23,429 nt of DNA from Pseudomonadota bacterium (GTDB lineage: Bacteria > Pseudomonadota > Alphaproteobacteria > Rhizobiales > Beijerinckiaceae). The stretch lies in assembly GCA_023386115.1 (NCBI GenBank), contig JAEWKL010000665.1, positions 1 through 23,429 of the forward strand, in the 5' to 3' direction. The notes under the pieces are model-generated. The model was not told the DNA's origin. It was given only the letters and a program-made list of their open reading frames with translations, and did not search any database. Below, in pieces: positions 7,799 to 14,690 of the stretch; position 1 is the stretch's first letter, and each line of letters opens with the position of its first letter. The translations under genes were made by a program, and so were the position numbers.

Positions 7799-9697
7799 AT
7801 GCACATTGATATCTCCGAATTCGGTCGGGCCGACGCCGCCGCGGCCGGGCCGACGCCGCCGGTCCATGCCGGCACGCGGCTGTTCCGGGCGGTAGATCAC
7901 GGCGTCGCCAGGGCGACCGAGGCCGCCGCCGCCCTGCTGGTGCTCGCCGAGGTGACTTTGCTCGGCGCCAGCACGGCGTCACGCTACCTGTTCGCCTCCC
8001 CCTTCGCCTGGTCGGACGAGCTCGCCGCGATGCTCTTCCTGTGGCTCGCCATGCTCGGCGCGGTGATCGCCCTGCGGCGCGGCGAGCACATGCGGCTCAC
8101 CGCCTTCCTCCGGTCCTTGAGCCCCGAGCGCCGCGCCTGGCTCGATGCGCTGGCCCTCATGCTGGTCGCGGCCCTGCTGCTCGGGCTGGTGATGCCGAGC
8201 CTCGAGCATTACGAGGAGCGGGTGGTCGGCCTCACCCCGGCGCTGCAAGTGAGCGAGGGCTGGCGCAGCGCCGCGATGCTGGTCGGCGCCGGGCTGATGC
8301 TGCTCACCGCGATCGACCGGGTGATCCAGCACGCGACCTGGATCCAGGTCGGCGCAGCTTTGGCGGCGGTGGCCGCCGCCTACGGGCTGCTCCTGTGGCT
8401 GGCGCCGTGGTTCGAGGATCTCGGCAACGGCAGCCTCGCGATCTTCTTCGTCCTGTTCGTCGTCGCCGCCATGGGCATCGGGATGCCGATCGCCTTCGCG
8501 TTCCTCGTCGGCACCGTCTGCTACATCGCCTTCTCGACCACCATCCCGCTCTCGATCGTGCCGAGCCGGATGGAGGAGGGCATGAGCCACCTGATCCTGC
8601 TCGCGGTGCCGCTCTTCGTGCTGCTCGGAGCCTTGATGGAGATCTCCGGGCTGGCGCAGGGCATGATCGCCTTCCTGGTCTCGCTGATCGGGCATCGGCG
8701 CGGCGGCCTGCAATACGTGCTCCTCGGGGCGATGTACCTCGTCTCCGGCATCTCGGGCGCGAAGGCGGCCGACACGGCGGCGGTGGCCCCGGCCCTGTTC
8801 CCGGAGATGAAGAAGCGCGGCAACCACGAGGGCGACCTGACCTCGCTGCTCTCGGCCTCGGCGGTGATGTCGGAGACGATCCCGCCCTCGATCGTGCTGA
8901 TCACGGTCGGCTCGGTCACCGGCGTGTCGATCGCCGCCCTGTTCACCGGCGGCCTGATGCCGGCCTTCGTCGGCATGCTGGCGCTCTGCGCCGTCGTCTG
9001 GTGGCAGAGCCGGGGCGAGGATCTGTCCTCCGCCCGCCGCTTCACCTGGGGCGAGAAGGGCCGGCTCCTGCTGATCGCCCTGCCGGGCCTCGGCCTGCCG
9101 GTGGTGATCCGCACCGCCGTGGTCGAGGGCGTGGCGACCGCCACCGAGGTCTCGACCATCGGCGTCGTCTACGCGGTGCTGGTCGGCGTGTTCGTCTATC
9201 GCCGGTTCGAATGGCGCCGCATCTACCCGATCCTGGTCGACACCGCCTCCTTGTCGGGCGCGATCCTGCTCGTCGTGGGGGCGGCCACCGCCATGGCCTG
9301 GGCGCTGACCCAGTCCGGCGTCTCGCAGCAGCTCGTCGCGCTCATGAGCCTGGTGCCGGGCGGGCAGGCCGGGTTCCTGGTCGTCTCGGCGCTCGCCTTC
9401 ATCGTGCTCGGCAGCGTGCTCGAAGGCGTGCCGGCGATCGTGCTGTTCGGTCCCCTGCTCTTCCCGATCGCCCGGCAGATGGGGGTGAACGAGGTCCACT
9501 ACGCGATGATCGCGGTCTTCGCGATGGGCTTCGGCCTGTTCACCCCGCCCTTCGGCGTCGGCTTCTACCTCGCCTGCGCCATCGGCCGGGTCTCGCCGGA
9601 CGTGGCGATCAAGCGGGCCTGGCCGCACCTGGCGGCGCTGTTCGTGGCCTTGATGCTGATCACCCTGATACCCTGGATCTCCATCGGGTTCCTGTGA
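7799..9697 (+). CDS. dctQM: TRAP transporter fused DctQ-DctM permease
   Basis: A single 632-residue membrane protein combining the small and large TRAP permease subunits. The DctQ part (about 41-176) shows four hydrophobic helices (roughly 41-63, 73-93, 115-135, 158-176) and the typical SRYLF...AWSDELA segment. An extra helix (about 185-203) links it to the DctM part (from about 211), which carries GISGAKAADTAAVAP (317-331) and SETIPPSIV (358-366), DctM hallmarks. GGGAGG (7785-7790) sits 8 bases before the ATG. It uses an ion gradient to import the acid delivered by the preceding DctP. Its stop codon overlaps the ribosome binding site of the following GntR gene, indicating tight co-expression. 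Confidence 0.94.
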   Translation: MHIDISEFGRADAAAAGPTPPVHAGTRLFRAVDHGVARATEAAAALLVLAEVTLLGASTASRYLFASPFAWSDELAAMLFLWLAMLGAVIALRRGEHMRLTAFLRSLSPERRAWLDALALMLVAALLLGLVMPSLEHYEERVVGLTPALQVSEGWRSAAMLVGAGLMLLTAIDRVIQHATWIQVGAALAAVAAAYGLLLWLAPWFEDLGNGSLAIFFVLFVVAAMGIGMPIAFAFLVGTVCYIAFSTTIPLSIVPSRMEEGMSHLILLAVPLFVLLGALMEISGLAQGMIAFLVSLIGHRRGGLQYVLLGAMYLVSGISGAKAADTAAVAPALFPEMKKRGNHEGDLTSLLSASAVMSETIPPSIVLITVGSVTGVSIAALFTGGLMPAFVGMLALCAVVWWQSRGEDLSSARRFTWGEKGRLLLIALPGLGLPVVIRTAVVEGVATATEVSTIGVVYAVLVGVFVYRRFEWRRIYPILVDTASLSGAILLVVGAATAMAWALTQSGVSQQLVALMSLVPGGQAGFLVVSALAFIVLGSVLEGVPAIVLFGPLLFPIARQMGVNEVHYAMIAVFAMGFGLFTPPFGVGFYLACAIGRVSPDVAIKRAWPHLAALFVALMLITLIPWISIGFL

Positions 9698-9708
9698 GGG
9701 AGGGGATC

Positions 9709-10431
9709 GTGCGAGAGAATACCGTGGCGATGCGGGCGAGCGGCCGGGCCGCCTCCCACGACGAGACGGCGGGTCCGCCGGACCGGCGCAGGATCCACGA
9801 GACCCTGCGCCGGGACATCATCGCGCTGCGGTTGCGCCCGGGCGAGAAACTGTCGGAGAACGAGCTCGCCGCCCGCTTCGGCACCAGCCGGGCCCCGGTC
9901 CGCGAGGCGCTGATCCGGCTGATCGAGGACGGGCTGATCGAGGTCCTGCCGCAGCGCGGCAGCTTCGTCGGCCGAATCTCGCTCACCGACATGGAGCGGG
10001 CGCGCTTCGTGCGCGAGGCGCTCGAGATCGCCATCGTGCGTCGCGCCGCGGAGCGCGGCGTCCCGCCGGGCCTGCCGGCCCTGGCCGAGGCGCTGCTCGC
10101 CGAGCAGGCGGAATGCCGCGACGATCCCGAGCGGTTCACCCTCTGCGACGACCGCTTCCACCGCGCCTTCGCGGAGGCCACCGGCCTGTCGGGGGTCTGG
10201 GCGATCATCGAGCGCGAGAAGGCGCAGTTCGACCGGGTCCGCTACCTCAGCCTGCCCGCCGTCACCCCGGTCGACGTCCTCATCGGCCAGCACCGCGCCA
10301 TCCTGTCGGCGGTGCTCGCCCGCGACGCGGCGGGCGCCGAGGCGGCGATGCGCAGCCACATGGCGGAGGTGCTCAAGGTCGCCCGCGACCTCGCCCAGCG
10401 CCACCCCGACCTCATCCAGGCCGAGCTCTAA
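9709..10431 (+). CDS. GntR family regulator, FCD (FadR) subfamily
   Basis: A 240-residue transcription factor. A winged helix occupies about 29-87 (LSENELAARFGTSRAPVREAL, then LIEVLPQRGSFV), and a ligand-binding FCD domain about 96-225. Probable metal/effector ligands are Asp147/Asp148 with His151 (DDRFHRAF), His195 (GQHRAI) and His217 (RSHM). The GTG at 9709 is chosen because GAGGGAGGGG (9696-9705) directly precedes it; an ATG at 9730 is an alternative with a weaker site. Set 11 bp after the TRAP permease and 85 bp before uxuA, it most likely senses a sugar acid and controls this cluster through the palindrome at 5603-5620. Confidence 0.92.
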   Translation: MRENTVAMRASGRAASHDETAGPPDRRRIHETLRRDIIALRLRPGEKLSENELAARFGTSRAPVREALIRLIEDGLIEVLPQRGSFVGRISLTDMERARFVREALEIAIVRRAAERGVPPGLPALAEALLAEQAECRDDPERFTLCDDRFHRAFAEATGLSGVWAIIEREKAQFDRVRYLSLPAVTPVDVLIGQHRAILSAVLARDAAGAEAAMRSHMAEVLKVARDLAQRHPDLIQAEL

Positions 10432-10474
10432 CCGTCACGGCGGAGGAGCGGCGACAGCGAGCACCACAGGCGAC

Positions 10475-10530
10475 TTGGAACAGACTTGATGGAACAGACG
10501 TGATGGAACAGACGTGATGGAACAGACTTG
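10475..10530 (+). repeat. 14-bp tandem repeat carrying duplicated start codons of uxuA
   Basis: Units TTGATGGAACAGAC (10486-10499), GTGATGGAACAGAC (10500-10513) and GTGATGGAACAGAC (10514-10527) follow a shortened TTGGAACAGAC (10475-10485). Each full unit contains an ATG. The first two ATGs (10489 and 10503) read ATG GAA CAG ACG TGA, a four-codon frame whose TGA overlaps the next ATG by one base. Only the third ATG (10517) opens uxuA. GGAA within each unit may serve as a weak ribosome binding site for the next start. Confidence 0.85.
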
Positions 10531-11713
10531 GCGCTGGTTCGGGCCCGACGACGCCGTCGGCCTTCGCGAGGCCCGCCAGGCGGGCGCCGCCGGCATCGTC
10601 ACGGCCCTGCACCACATCCCCTACGGCGAGATCTGGCCCGTCGCCGAGATCGAGCGGCGCCGGGCCGAGATCACCGACGACCCGAGCCTCGGCCTGCGCT
10701 GGAGCGTGGTCGAGAGCCTGCCGGTGCACGAGCGGGTCAAGCTCGGCGAGGGCGACCTCGAACCGCTGTTCGCGAATTACCGCGCGTCCTTGCACAACCT
10801 CGCGGCCTGCGGGATCACCACGATCTGCTACAACTTCATGCCGGTGATCGATTGGACCCGGACCGAACTCGCCCACCCGCTCCCGGGCGGCGGCACGGCG
10901 CTCCGCTTCAACGCGCATGAATTCGCGGCCTTCGACTGCTTCATGCTGGACCGGCCCGGGGCCGAGGCCGACCACCCGCCGGAGGCCGTGGCGCGCGGCC
11001 GGGCGTGGTTTCGGGCCAGCACCGAGGCCGACCGGGGACGGCTGCTCGCCACCATCATGGCGGGCCTGCCGGGCGCCTTCGACCGCTACGACATCGCGGG
11101 CCTGCGCCGCATGCTCGACCGCTACCGCGGCATCGATGCGGCGACCCTGCGGGACAACCTCGCGGCGTTCCTGCGTGCCGTGATCCCGACCGCGCAGGAG
11201 GTCGGCATCCGCATGGCGATCCATCCCGACGATCCGCCGCGGCCGCTGATGGGCCTGCCCCGCATCGTCAAGGACACCGACGACCTCGCCTTCGTCACCG
11301 GGGCGGTGGACGCGGAGGAGAACGGGATCACGCTCTGCGCGGGCTCCCTCGGGGCCGGGCCGCAGAACGACGTGCCGGCTCTCGCCCGCCGTTTCGCGCC
11401 CCGCATCCACTTCGCCCATCTGCGCAACGTGGCGCGTGAGCCGGACGGATCGTTCATGGAGGCCGACCATCTCGGCGGCGACACCGACATGGTGGCGCTC
11501 GTCGACGTGCTCCTCGCCGAGGAGGCGCGGCGGCGCGAGGCTGGCGATCCGCGCTGGCGCATCCCGATGCGCCCGGACCACGGCCACGCGCTCCTCGGCG
11601 ACCTCGGCCAGACGGCCTTCCCGGGCTACACCGCCGTCGGCCGCCTGAAGGGCCTGGCGGAGCTGCGCGGCGTGATGACGGCGCTCGCGTCCTTGAGGGG
11701 ATGGCCGCTGTGA
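10517..11713 (+). CDS. uxuA: Mannonate dehydratase
   Basis: D-mannonate dehydratase, which dehydrates D-mannonate to 2-keto-3-deoxy-D-gluconate in the cytoplasm; 398 residues, close to E. coli UxuA. The N-terminus MEQTWRWFGPDD matches the family start, fixing the ATG at 10517. Conserved blocks are CYNFMPVIDWTRT (104-116), IHPDDPP (235-241), Cys274 in TLCAGSLG, HLRNV (301-305) and RPDHGH (352-357), which supply the metal and active-site residues in this TIM-barrel family. No good Shine-Dalgarno directly precedes the start; instead it lies at the end of a 14-bp tandem repeat with two mini reading frames. The 3' end overlaps uxuB. The product KDG would need a kinase and aldolase encoded elsewhere. 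Confidence 0.95.
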   Translation: MEQTWRWFGPDDAVGLREARQAGAAGIVTALHHIPYGEIWPVAEIERRRAEITDDPSLGLRWSVVESLPVHERVKLGEGDLEPLFANYRASLHNLAACGITTICYNFMPVIDWTRTELAHPLPGGGTALRFNAHEFAAFDCFMLDRPGAEADHPPEAVARGRAWFRASTEADRGRLLATIMAGLPGAFDRYDIAGLRRMLDRYRGIDAATLRDNLAAFLRAVIPTAQEVGIRMAIHPDDPPRPLMGLPRIVKDTDDLAFVTGAVDAEENGITLCAGSLGAGPQNDVPALARRFAPRIHFAHLRNVAREPDGSFMEADHLGGDTDMVALVDVLLAEEARRREAGDPRWRIPMRPDHGHALLGDLGQTAFPGYTAVGRLKGLAELRGVMTALASLRGWPL

Positions 11714-13182
11714 GCCCGCCCCGCCTCTCCCTCGCGGCCCTCGACCGGCTGCCCGCCTCCGTCGCCCGGCCTGCTTACGATGTCGCCGCGACGACCGTCG
11801 GCATCCTCCATCTGGGCATCGGCGCCTTCCACCGCGCCCACCAGGCCGTCTGCCTCGACGACCGCCTCGCCGCCGGCGAGTCGGGCTGGGGCGTCTGCGG
11901 CGTCAGCCTGCGCTCCCCCGACACGGCCGCGGCCCTCGCGCCCCAGGACGGGCTCTACACCGTGGCGACCCGCTCCGGCGCGGGCGAGCGGCTGCGGGTC
12001 GTCGGTGCGGTGCGCCGGCTCCTCGTCGCCCCGCGCGAGCCCGCTTCCGTGCTGGCGGCGCTCACCGACCCCGCAACCCGGATCGTCAGCCTCACGGTGA
12101 CCGAGAAGGGCTATTGCCACGACCCGGCGACGGCTGCGCTCCGGGAGGACCATCCCGACATCCTGGCCGATCTCGCCGATCCGCACGCCCCGCGCAGCCT
12201 GCCGGGCTTCCTCGTGGAGGCGATCGACCGCCGGCGCCGGGCCGGCATCGCCCCGTTCACGGTCCTGTCCTGCGACAACCTGCCGGCGAACGGCCACACC
12301 GTCGCGGGCGTGCTGGCGGCCTTTGCCCGCTTGCGCGACCCGGACCTCGCGGCCTACCTCGCCGGGGAGGTCGCCTGCCCGTCGACCATGGTCGACCGCA
12401 TCGTGCCGGCCACCACCGAATCGGACCGGGCCGAGGTCTCGGCCGCCCTGGGGCTGCACGATGCCTGGCCGGTGATGGCCGAGCCGTTCTCGCAATGGGT
12501 CATCGAGGACCGCTTCCCCGCCGGGCGCCCACGCTTCGAGGAGGCGGGCGCCGACCTCGTCGCCGACGTGGCGCCCTATGAGCTGATGAAGCTCCGGCTC
12601 CTCAATGCCAGCCACTCGGCGCTAGCCTATCTCGGCTATCTCGCCGGGTTCGAGACCATCGCGGAGGTGGTGGCCGAACCGGATTGCGCACGCTTTGCCG
12701 CGGCGCTGATGCGCGAGGAGGTGCGGCCGACCCTGCGCATGCCGGGGAGCGTCGATCTTCCGGCCTACGAACGCGCCCTGCTTGCGCGCTTCGCCAATCC
12801 GGCCCTGCGGCACCGCACCTGGCAGATCGCCATGGACGGCTCGCAGAAGCTGCCGCAGCGCCTGCTCGGCACCGTCCGCGACCGCCTCGCCACCGGCGCG
12901 CCCTTTCCGCGCCTCGCCCTCGCGGTGGCGGCCTGGATGCGCTACGTCACCGGCCGCGACGAGCGTGGCGGCGCGATCGACGTGCGCGATCCGCTGAGCG
13001 CCCGCCTGCGCGCCATCGCCGAGGAGGCCGGGCCGGTGCCGGAACGCCTCGCCCCGGCCCTGCTGGCCGTCCGCGAGGTCTTCGGGACCGACCTGCCGGC
13101 GAACCCGGTCTTCGTCGCCGCGGTCACCGACGGTCTCGCGCGTCTGTACGAGCACGGCGCCCGCCACGCCGTCCAGGCGTGA
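11710..13182 (+). CDS. uxuB: Mannitol dehydrogenase family oxidoreductase, probable fructuronate reductase
   Basis: A polyol-specific long-chain dehydrogenase of 490 residues. GILHLGIGAFHRAHQA (31-46) is the nucleotide-binding N-terminal motif, TVTEKGY (129-135) and SCDNLPANG (187-195) are family blocks, and Lys294, Asn299 and His302 (KLRLLNASH) are the catalytic set. It interconverts D-fructuronate and D-mannonate with NAD(H) if it is a true UxuB; mannitol or arabinitol dehydrogenases share these motifs. The GTG at 11710 overlaps the uxuA stop (GTGA), with GAGGGG 9 bases upstream; an ATG at 11701 is the alternative but abuts that site. Direct coupling to uxuA strongly favours the fructuronate reductase assignment. 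Confidence 0.9.
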   Translation: MSPPRLSLAALDRLPASVARPAYDVAATTVGILHLGIGAFHRAHQAVCLDDRLAAGESGWGVCGVSLRSPDTAAALAPQDGLYTVATRSGAGERLRVVGAVRRLLVAPREPASVLAALTDPATRIVSLTVTEKGYCHDPATAALREDHPDILADLADPHAPRSLPGFLVEAIDRRRRAGIAPFTVLSCDNLPANGHTVAGVLAAFARLRDPDLAAYLAGEVACPSTMVDRIVPATTESDRAEVSAALGLHDAWPVMAEPFSQWVIEDRFPAGRPRFEEAGADLVADVAPYELMKLRLLNASHSALAYLGYLAGFETIAEVVAEPDCARFAAALMREEVRPTLRMPGSVDLPAYERALLARFANPALRHRTWQIAMDGSQKLPQRLLGTVRDRLATGAPFPRLALAVAAWMRYVTGRDERGGAIDVRDPLSARLRAIAEEAGPVPERLAPALLAVREVFGTDLPANPVFVAAVTDGLARLYEHGARHAVQA

Positions 13183-13334
13183 CGGAGGATGAGTCCCAGG
13201 CCCGCGACGGCCCGGAGCCTCGTTCCGCCGGCCGGGGACGGCCAGTGCCGGATCTGCCATGCGACATCCGGCTGATTGCTTCGGGCAGTCCGGTCGGATC
13301 GCTCTCGCGATGCGGATGTCGGCGTCGCTCAGGC

Positions 13335-13353
13335 GTGGAGCCGCAGGCTCCAC
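13335..13353 (+). terminator. Hairpin downstream of uxuB, possible terminator
   Basis: Perfect 8-bp arms GTGGAGCC / GGCTCCAC enclose a 3-nt loop (GCA), 153 bases after the uxuB stop. There is no downstream T run, so intrinsic termination is uncertain. It could instead be an RNA-stabilising hairpin or part of a dispersed repeat. Confidence 0.35.
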
Positions 13354-13517
13354 CGCGCGGGCCCGTCATCCGAGGCCCTGACGTCATCGTCGCAAACTCG
13401 GATCATTCGCTTCCGATCCCTGTCTCGACGCCGGGCCCGCACATCGTTGGCGACCGCCCACGCGGCGCGGTCTAGGTTTCAGAGCCCGTTTGATTTTCTC
13501 GATAGTATTGACCCCTT

Positions 13518-13552
13518 CCGCGTCGTTCCGGGGCCGCGCAGCGGAGCCCGGA
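13518..13552 (+). repeat. REP-like element, copy 2 (inverted relative to copy 3)
   Basis: This 35-bp element starts CCGCGTCGTTCCGG and ends GCGGAGCCCGGA. Its reverse complement matches 13640-13674 at 33 of 35 positions. The core is shared with the element at 38-69. Confidence 0.7.
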
Positions 13553-13639
13553 ATCCAGAAACTCAGGTGTTTCCGACGAAGGCGGAACGATCTCCGCTTG
13601 ATCCTGAACCATCCGCGGTTCTGGGCATGCCTTCGCCAC

Positions 13640-13674
13640 TCCGGGCTCCGCTGCGCGGCTCCGGAATGACGCGG
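13640..13674 (-). repeat. REP-like element, copy 3
   Basis: This element starts TCCGGGCTCCGCTGCGCGG and ends AATGACGCGG. It is the inverted partner of 13518-13552, 87 bp away, so the two copies together could fold into a long cruciform or RNA stem. It has the same orientation as copy 1 at 38-69. Confidence 0.7.
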
Positions 13675-13896
13675 AGGGTGTCAAGGCTGTCGTGGGAGTC
13701 GAACAGGCTCTCACATTCGAGCGGATGCCGGCCGAGGCCGTGACTGCAGCCTGTCTCGGCCAGGTAGCCGGGTCTCGTGGAGACCGGCGCGATCGATTCG
13801 TAACCCAGGTGCATTCCATCATTCCACGGAAATCAATTGTCGCATCGCCGAACAAGAATAGATTTCTACCTGCAAACCAGAGCCGTGGAGCAAACA

Positions 13897-14385
13897 ATGA
13901 CAAAAACATGGTTCAATCATGTCAGCGTTTACGCCAATGATATCTACGAGTCGACGCAATTTTACGTTGATTTGTTTGGCGCAAAGCCCCTTCCTACGCC
14001 GAATTTCGGCTTTCATGGCCAATGGCTGCAACTCGGTGATTTGCAGCTGCACTTCTACGGCGTCGAGCGCCCGGAGACGCAGCCGTCGAAATACGGCCAC
14101 TTCGCGCTCGGCGTCGACAACTTCGAGGAGGTTTATCGCAAGTCCATCGAGATGGGCATCGAAGACAGCGCGATGTGGGGATTTCCGCTCAATGGACTGC
14201 TCGGCGGACAGGTTCAGTTCTACATCCGCGATCCGTCCGGCAATCTGATCGAGATCGATTGCGCCGACATGTCGACCCTCAGTCCCGATATCCAGGAGAA
14301 GATCAACCTGCTGGAGACTCGGGTGCAGCAGGATGACGGCAACAAGCGCGCGCGGCTCGGGCTGGATCAACGAACCTCCGCCTGA
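13897..14385 (+). CDS. VOC family protein (extradiol dioxygenase/glyoxalase-like, single domain)
   Basis: A 162-residue vicinal-oxygen-chelate protein. The ATG at 13897 has GGAG (13887-13890) 6 bases upstream; a longer in-frame ATG at 13837 lacks such a site. His8 (FNHVSVYA), His68 (YGHFAL) and Glu119 (GNLIEID) form the expected 2-His-1-carboxylate metal site, and RDPSGNLIEI is the typical C-terminal strand. The protein is shorter than two-domain extradiol dioxygenases such as XylE or HpaD, so it may dimerise to complete the fold or act as an isomerase or ring-opening accessory enzyme. Position upstream of a meta-cleavage operon suggests aromatic catabolism. The 5' part is noticeably richer in A+T than neighbouring genes. 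The substrate is unknown. Confidence 0.87.
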   Translation: MTKTWFNHVSVYANDIYESTQFYVDLFGAKPLPTPNFGFHGQWLQLGDLQLHFYGVERPETQPSKYGHFALGVDNFEEVYRKSIEMGIEDSAMWGFPLNGLLGGQVQFYIRDPSGNLIEIDCADMSTLSPDIQEKINLLETRVQQDDGNKRARLGLDQRTSA

Positions 14386-14690
14386 TCGGAGGCGGACAAG
14401 GCGGCTCGACGACGCCTGCCGATCCCGAATCTGAGTGCACGTCGCAAAACTCACCGTCGCCGTCGCCGCCGTAGCTCGCCGTGGCGGCGTCAGCGCAGCG
14501 GGAGTTTTGCGAGAAACGAACACTGACGAGCCAATATAGCATTGGCCCATGATGGTGGACCGATGAGCCGAGCGATCGACTCATCGATCCCATATTTCAA
14601 TGAAACAATTATGTATTCGTGCATGGCCTGCCCACGATCTCACAGTTCTGATATTATTCCATAAAACACCGCCGCCGCGAGGGACGATCG
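14386..14690. promoter_or_regulatory. Intergenic regulatory region with stacked inverted repeats
   Basis: These 305 bases hold no gene but four inverted repeats in a row: TCGCAAAACTC (14442-14452) / GAGTTTTGCGA (14502-14512), with further G+C stem pairing inside; GCCAAT-N5-ATTGGC (14530-14546); CGATGAG (14561-14567) / CTCATCG (14580-14586); and TTTCA-A-TGAAA (14595-14605). The distal 100 bases are A+T-rich with a -10-like TATTAT at 14652-14657, and GAGGGA (14679-14684) is the ribosome binding site of the aldehyde dehydrogenase. The first repeat may terminate the VOC transcript; the others look like operators for the meta-cleavage operon. Confidence 0.5.
14442..14512. repeat. Long inverted repeat with 11-bp perfect outer arms
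   Basis: TCGCAAAACTC (14442-14452) pairs with GAGTTTTGCGA (14502-14512). Inside, GCCGCC (14465-14470) pairs with GGCGGC (14483-14488), so the whole 71 bases can fold as one stem with an internal bulge. It begins 57 bases after the VOC stop. Possible roles are a transcript end, a small structured RNA or a mobile palindromic element. Confidence 0.6.

Larger units (their letters stand above)
13183..13896. other. Intergenic region with hairpins and inverted REP-like pair
   Basis: No convincing gene occupies these 714 bases. In order they hold: a long-loop inverted repeat CGACATCCG (13262-13270) / CGGATGTCG (13313-13321); a tight hairpin GTGGAGCC-GCA-GGCTCCAC (13335-13353) that may end the uxuB transcript although no T tract follows; two 35-bp REP-like elements in opposite orientation (13518-13552 and 13640-13674); an inverted repeat GGCCGAG (13730-13736) / CTCGGCC (13755-13761); and an A+T-richer stretch from about 13790 that probably contains the promoter of the VOC gene. 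Open frames across it show no recognisable protein features. Confidence 0.6.

Noticed and set aside
10475..10530. Considered as a CRISPR or iteron array
   Set aside because: Units are 14 bp with no spacers and coincide with the uxuA start codon, so a simple tandem duplication explains them.
13262..13321. Inverted repeat CGACATCCG / CGGATGTCG as a terminator
   Set aside because: The 42-nt loop is too long for an intrinsic terminator and no T tract follows; noted only as structure within the intergenic region.
13276..13743. Open frame in the uxuB-VOC intergenic region
   Set aside because: It runs through two inverted REP-like repeats and a hairpin, lacks a ribosome binding site and shows no protein features.
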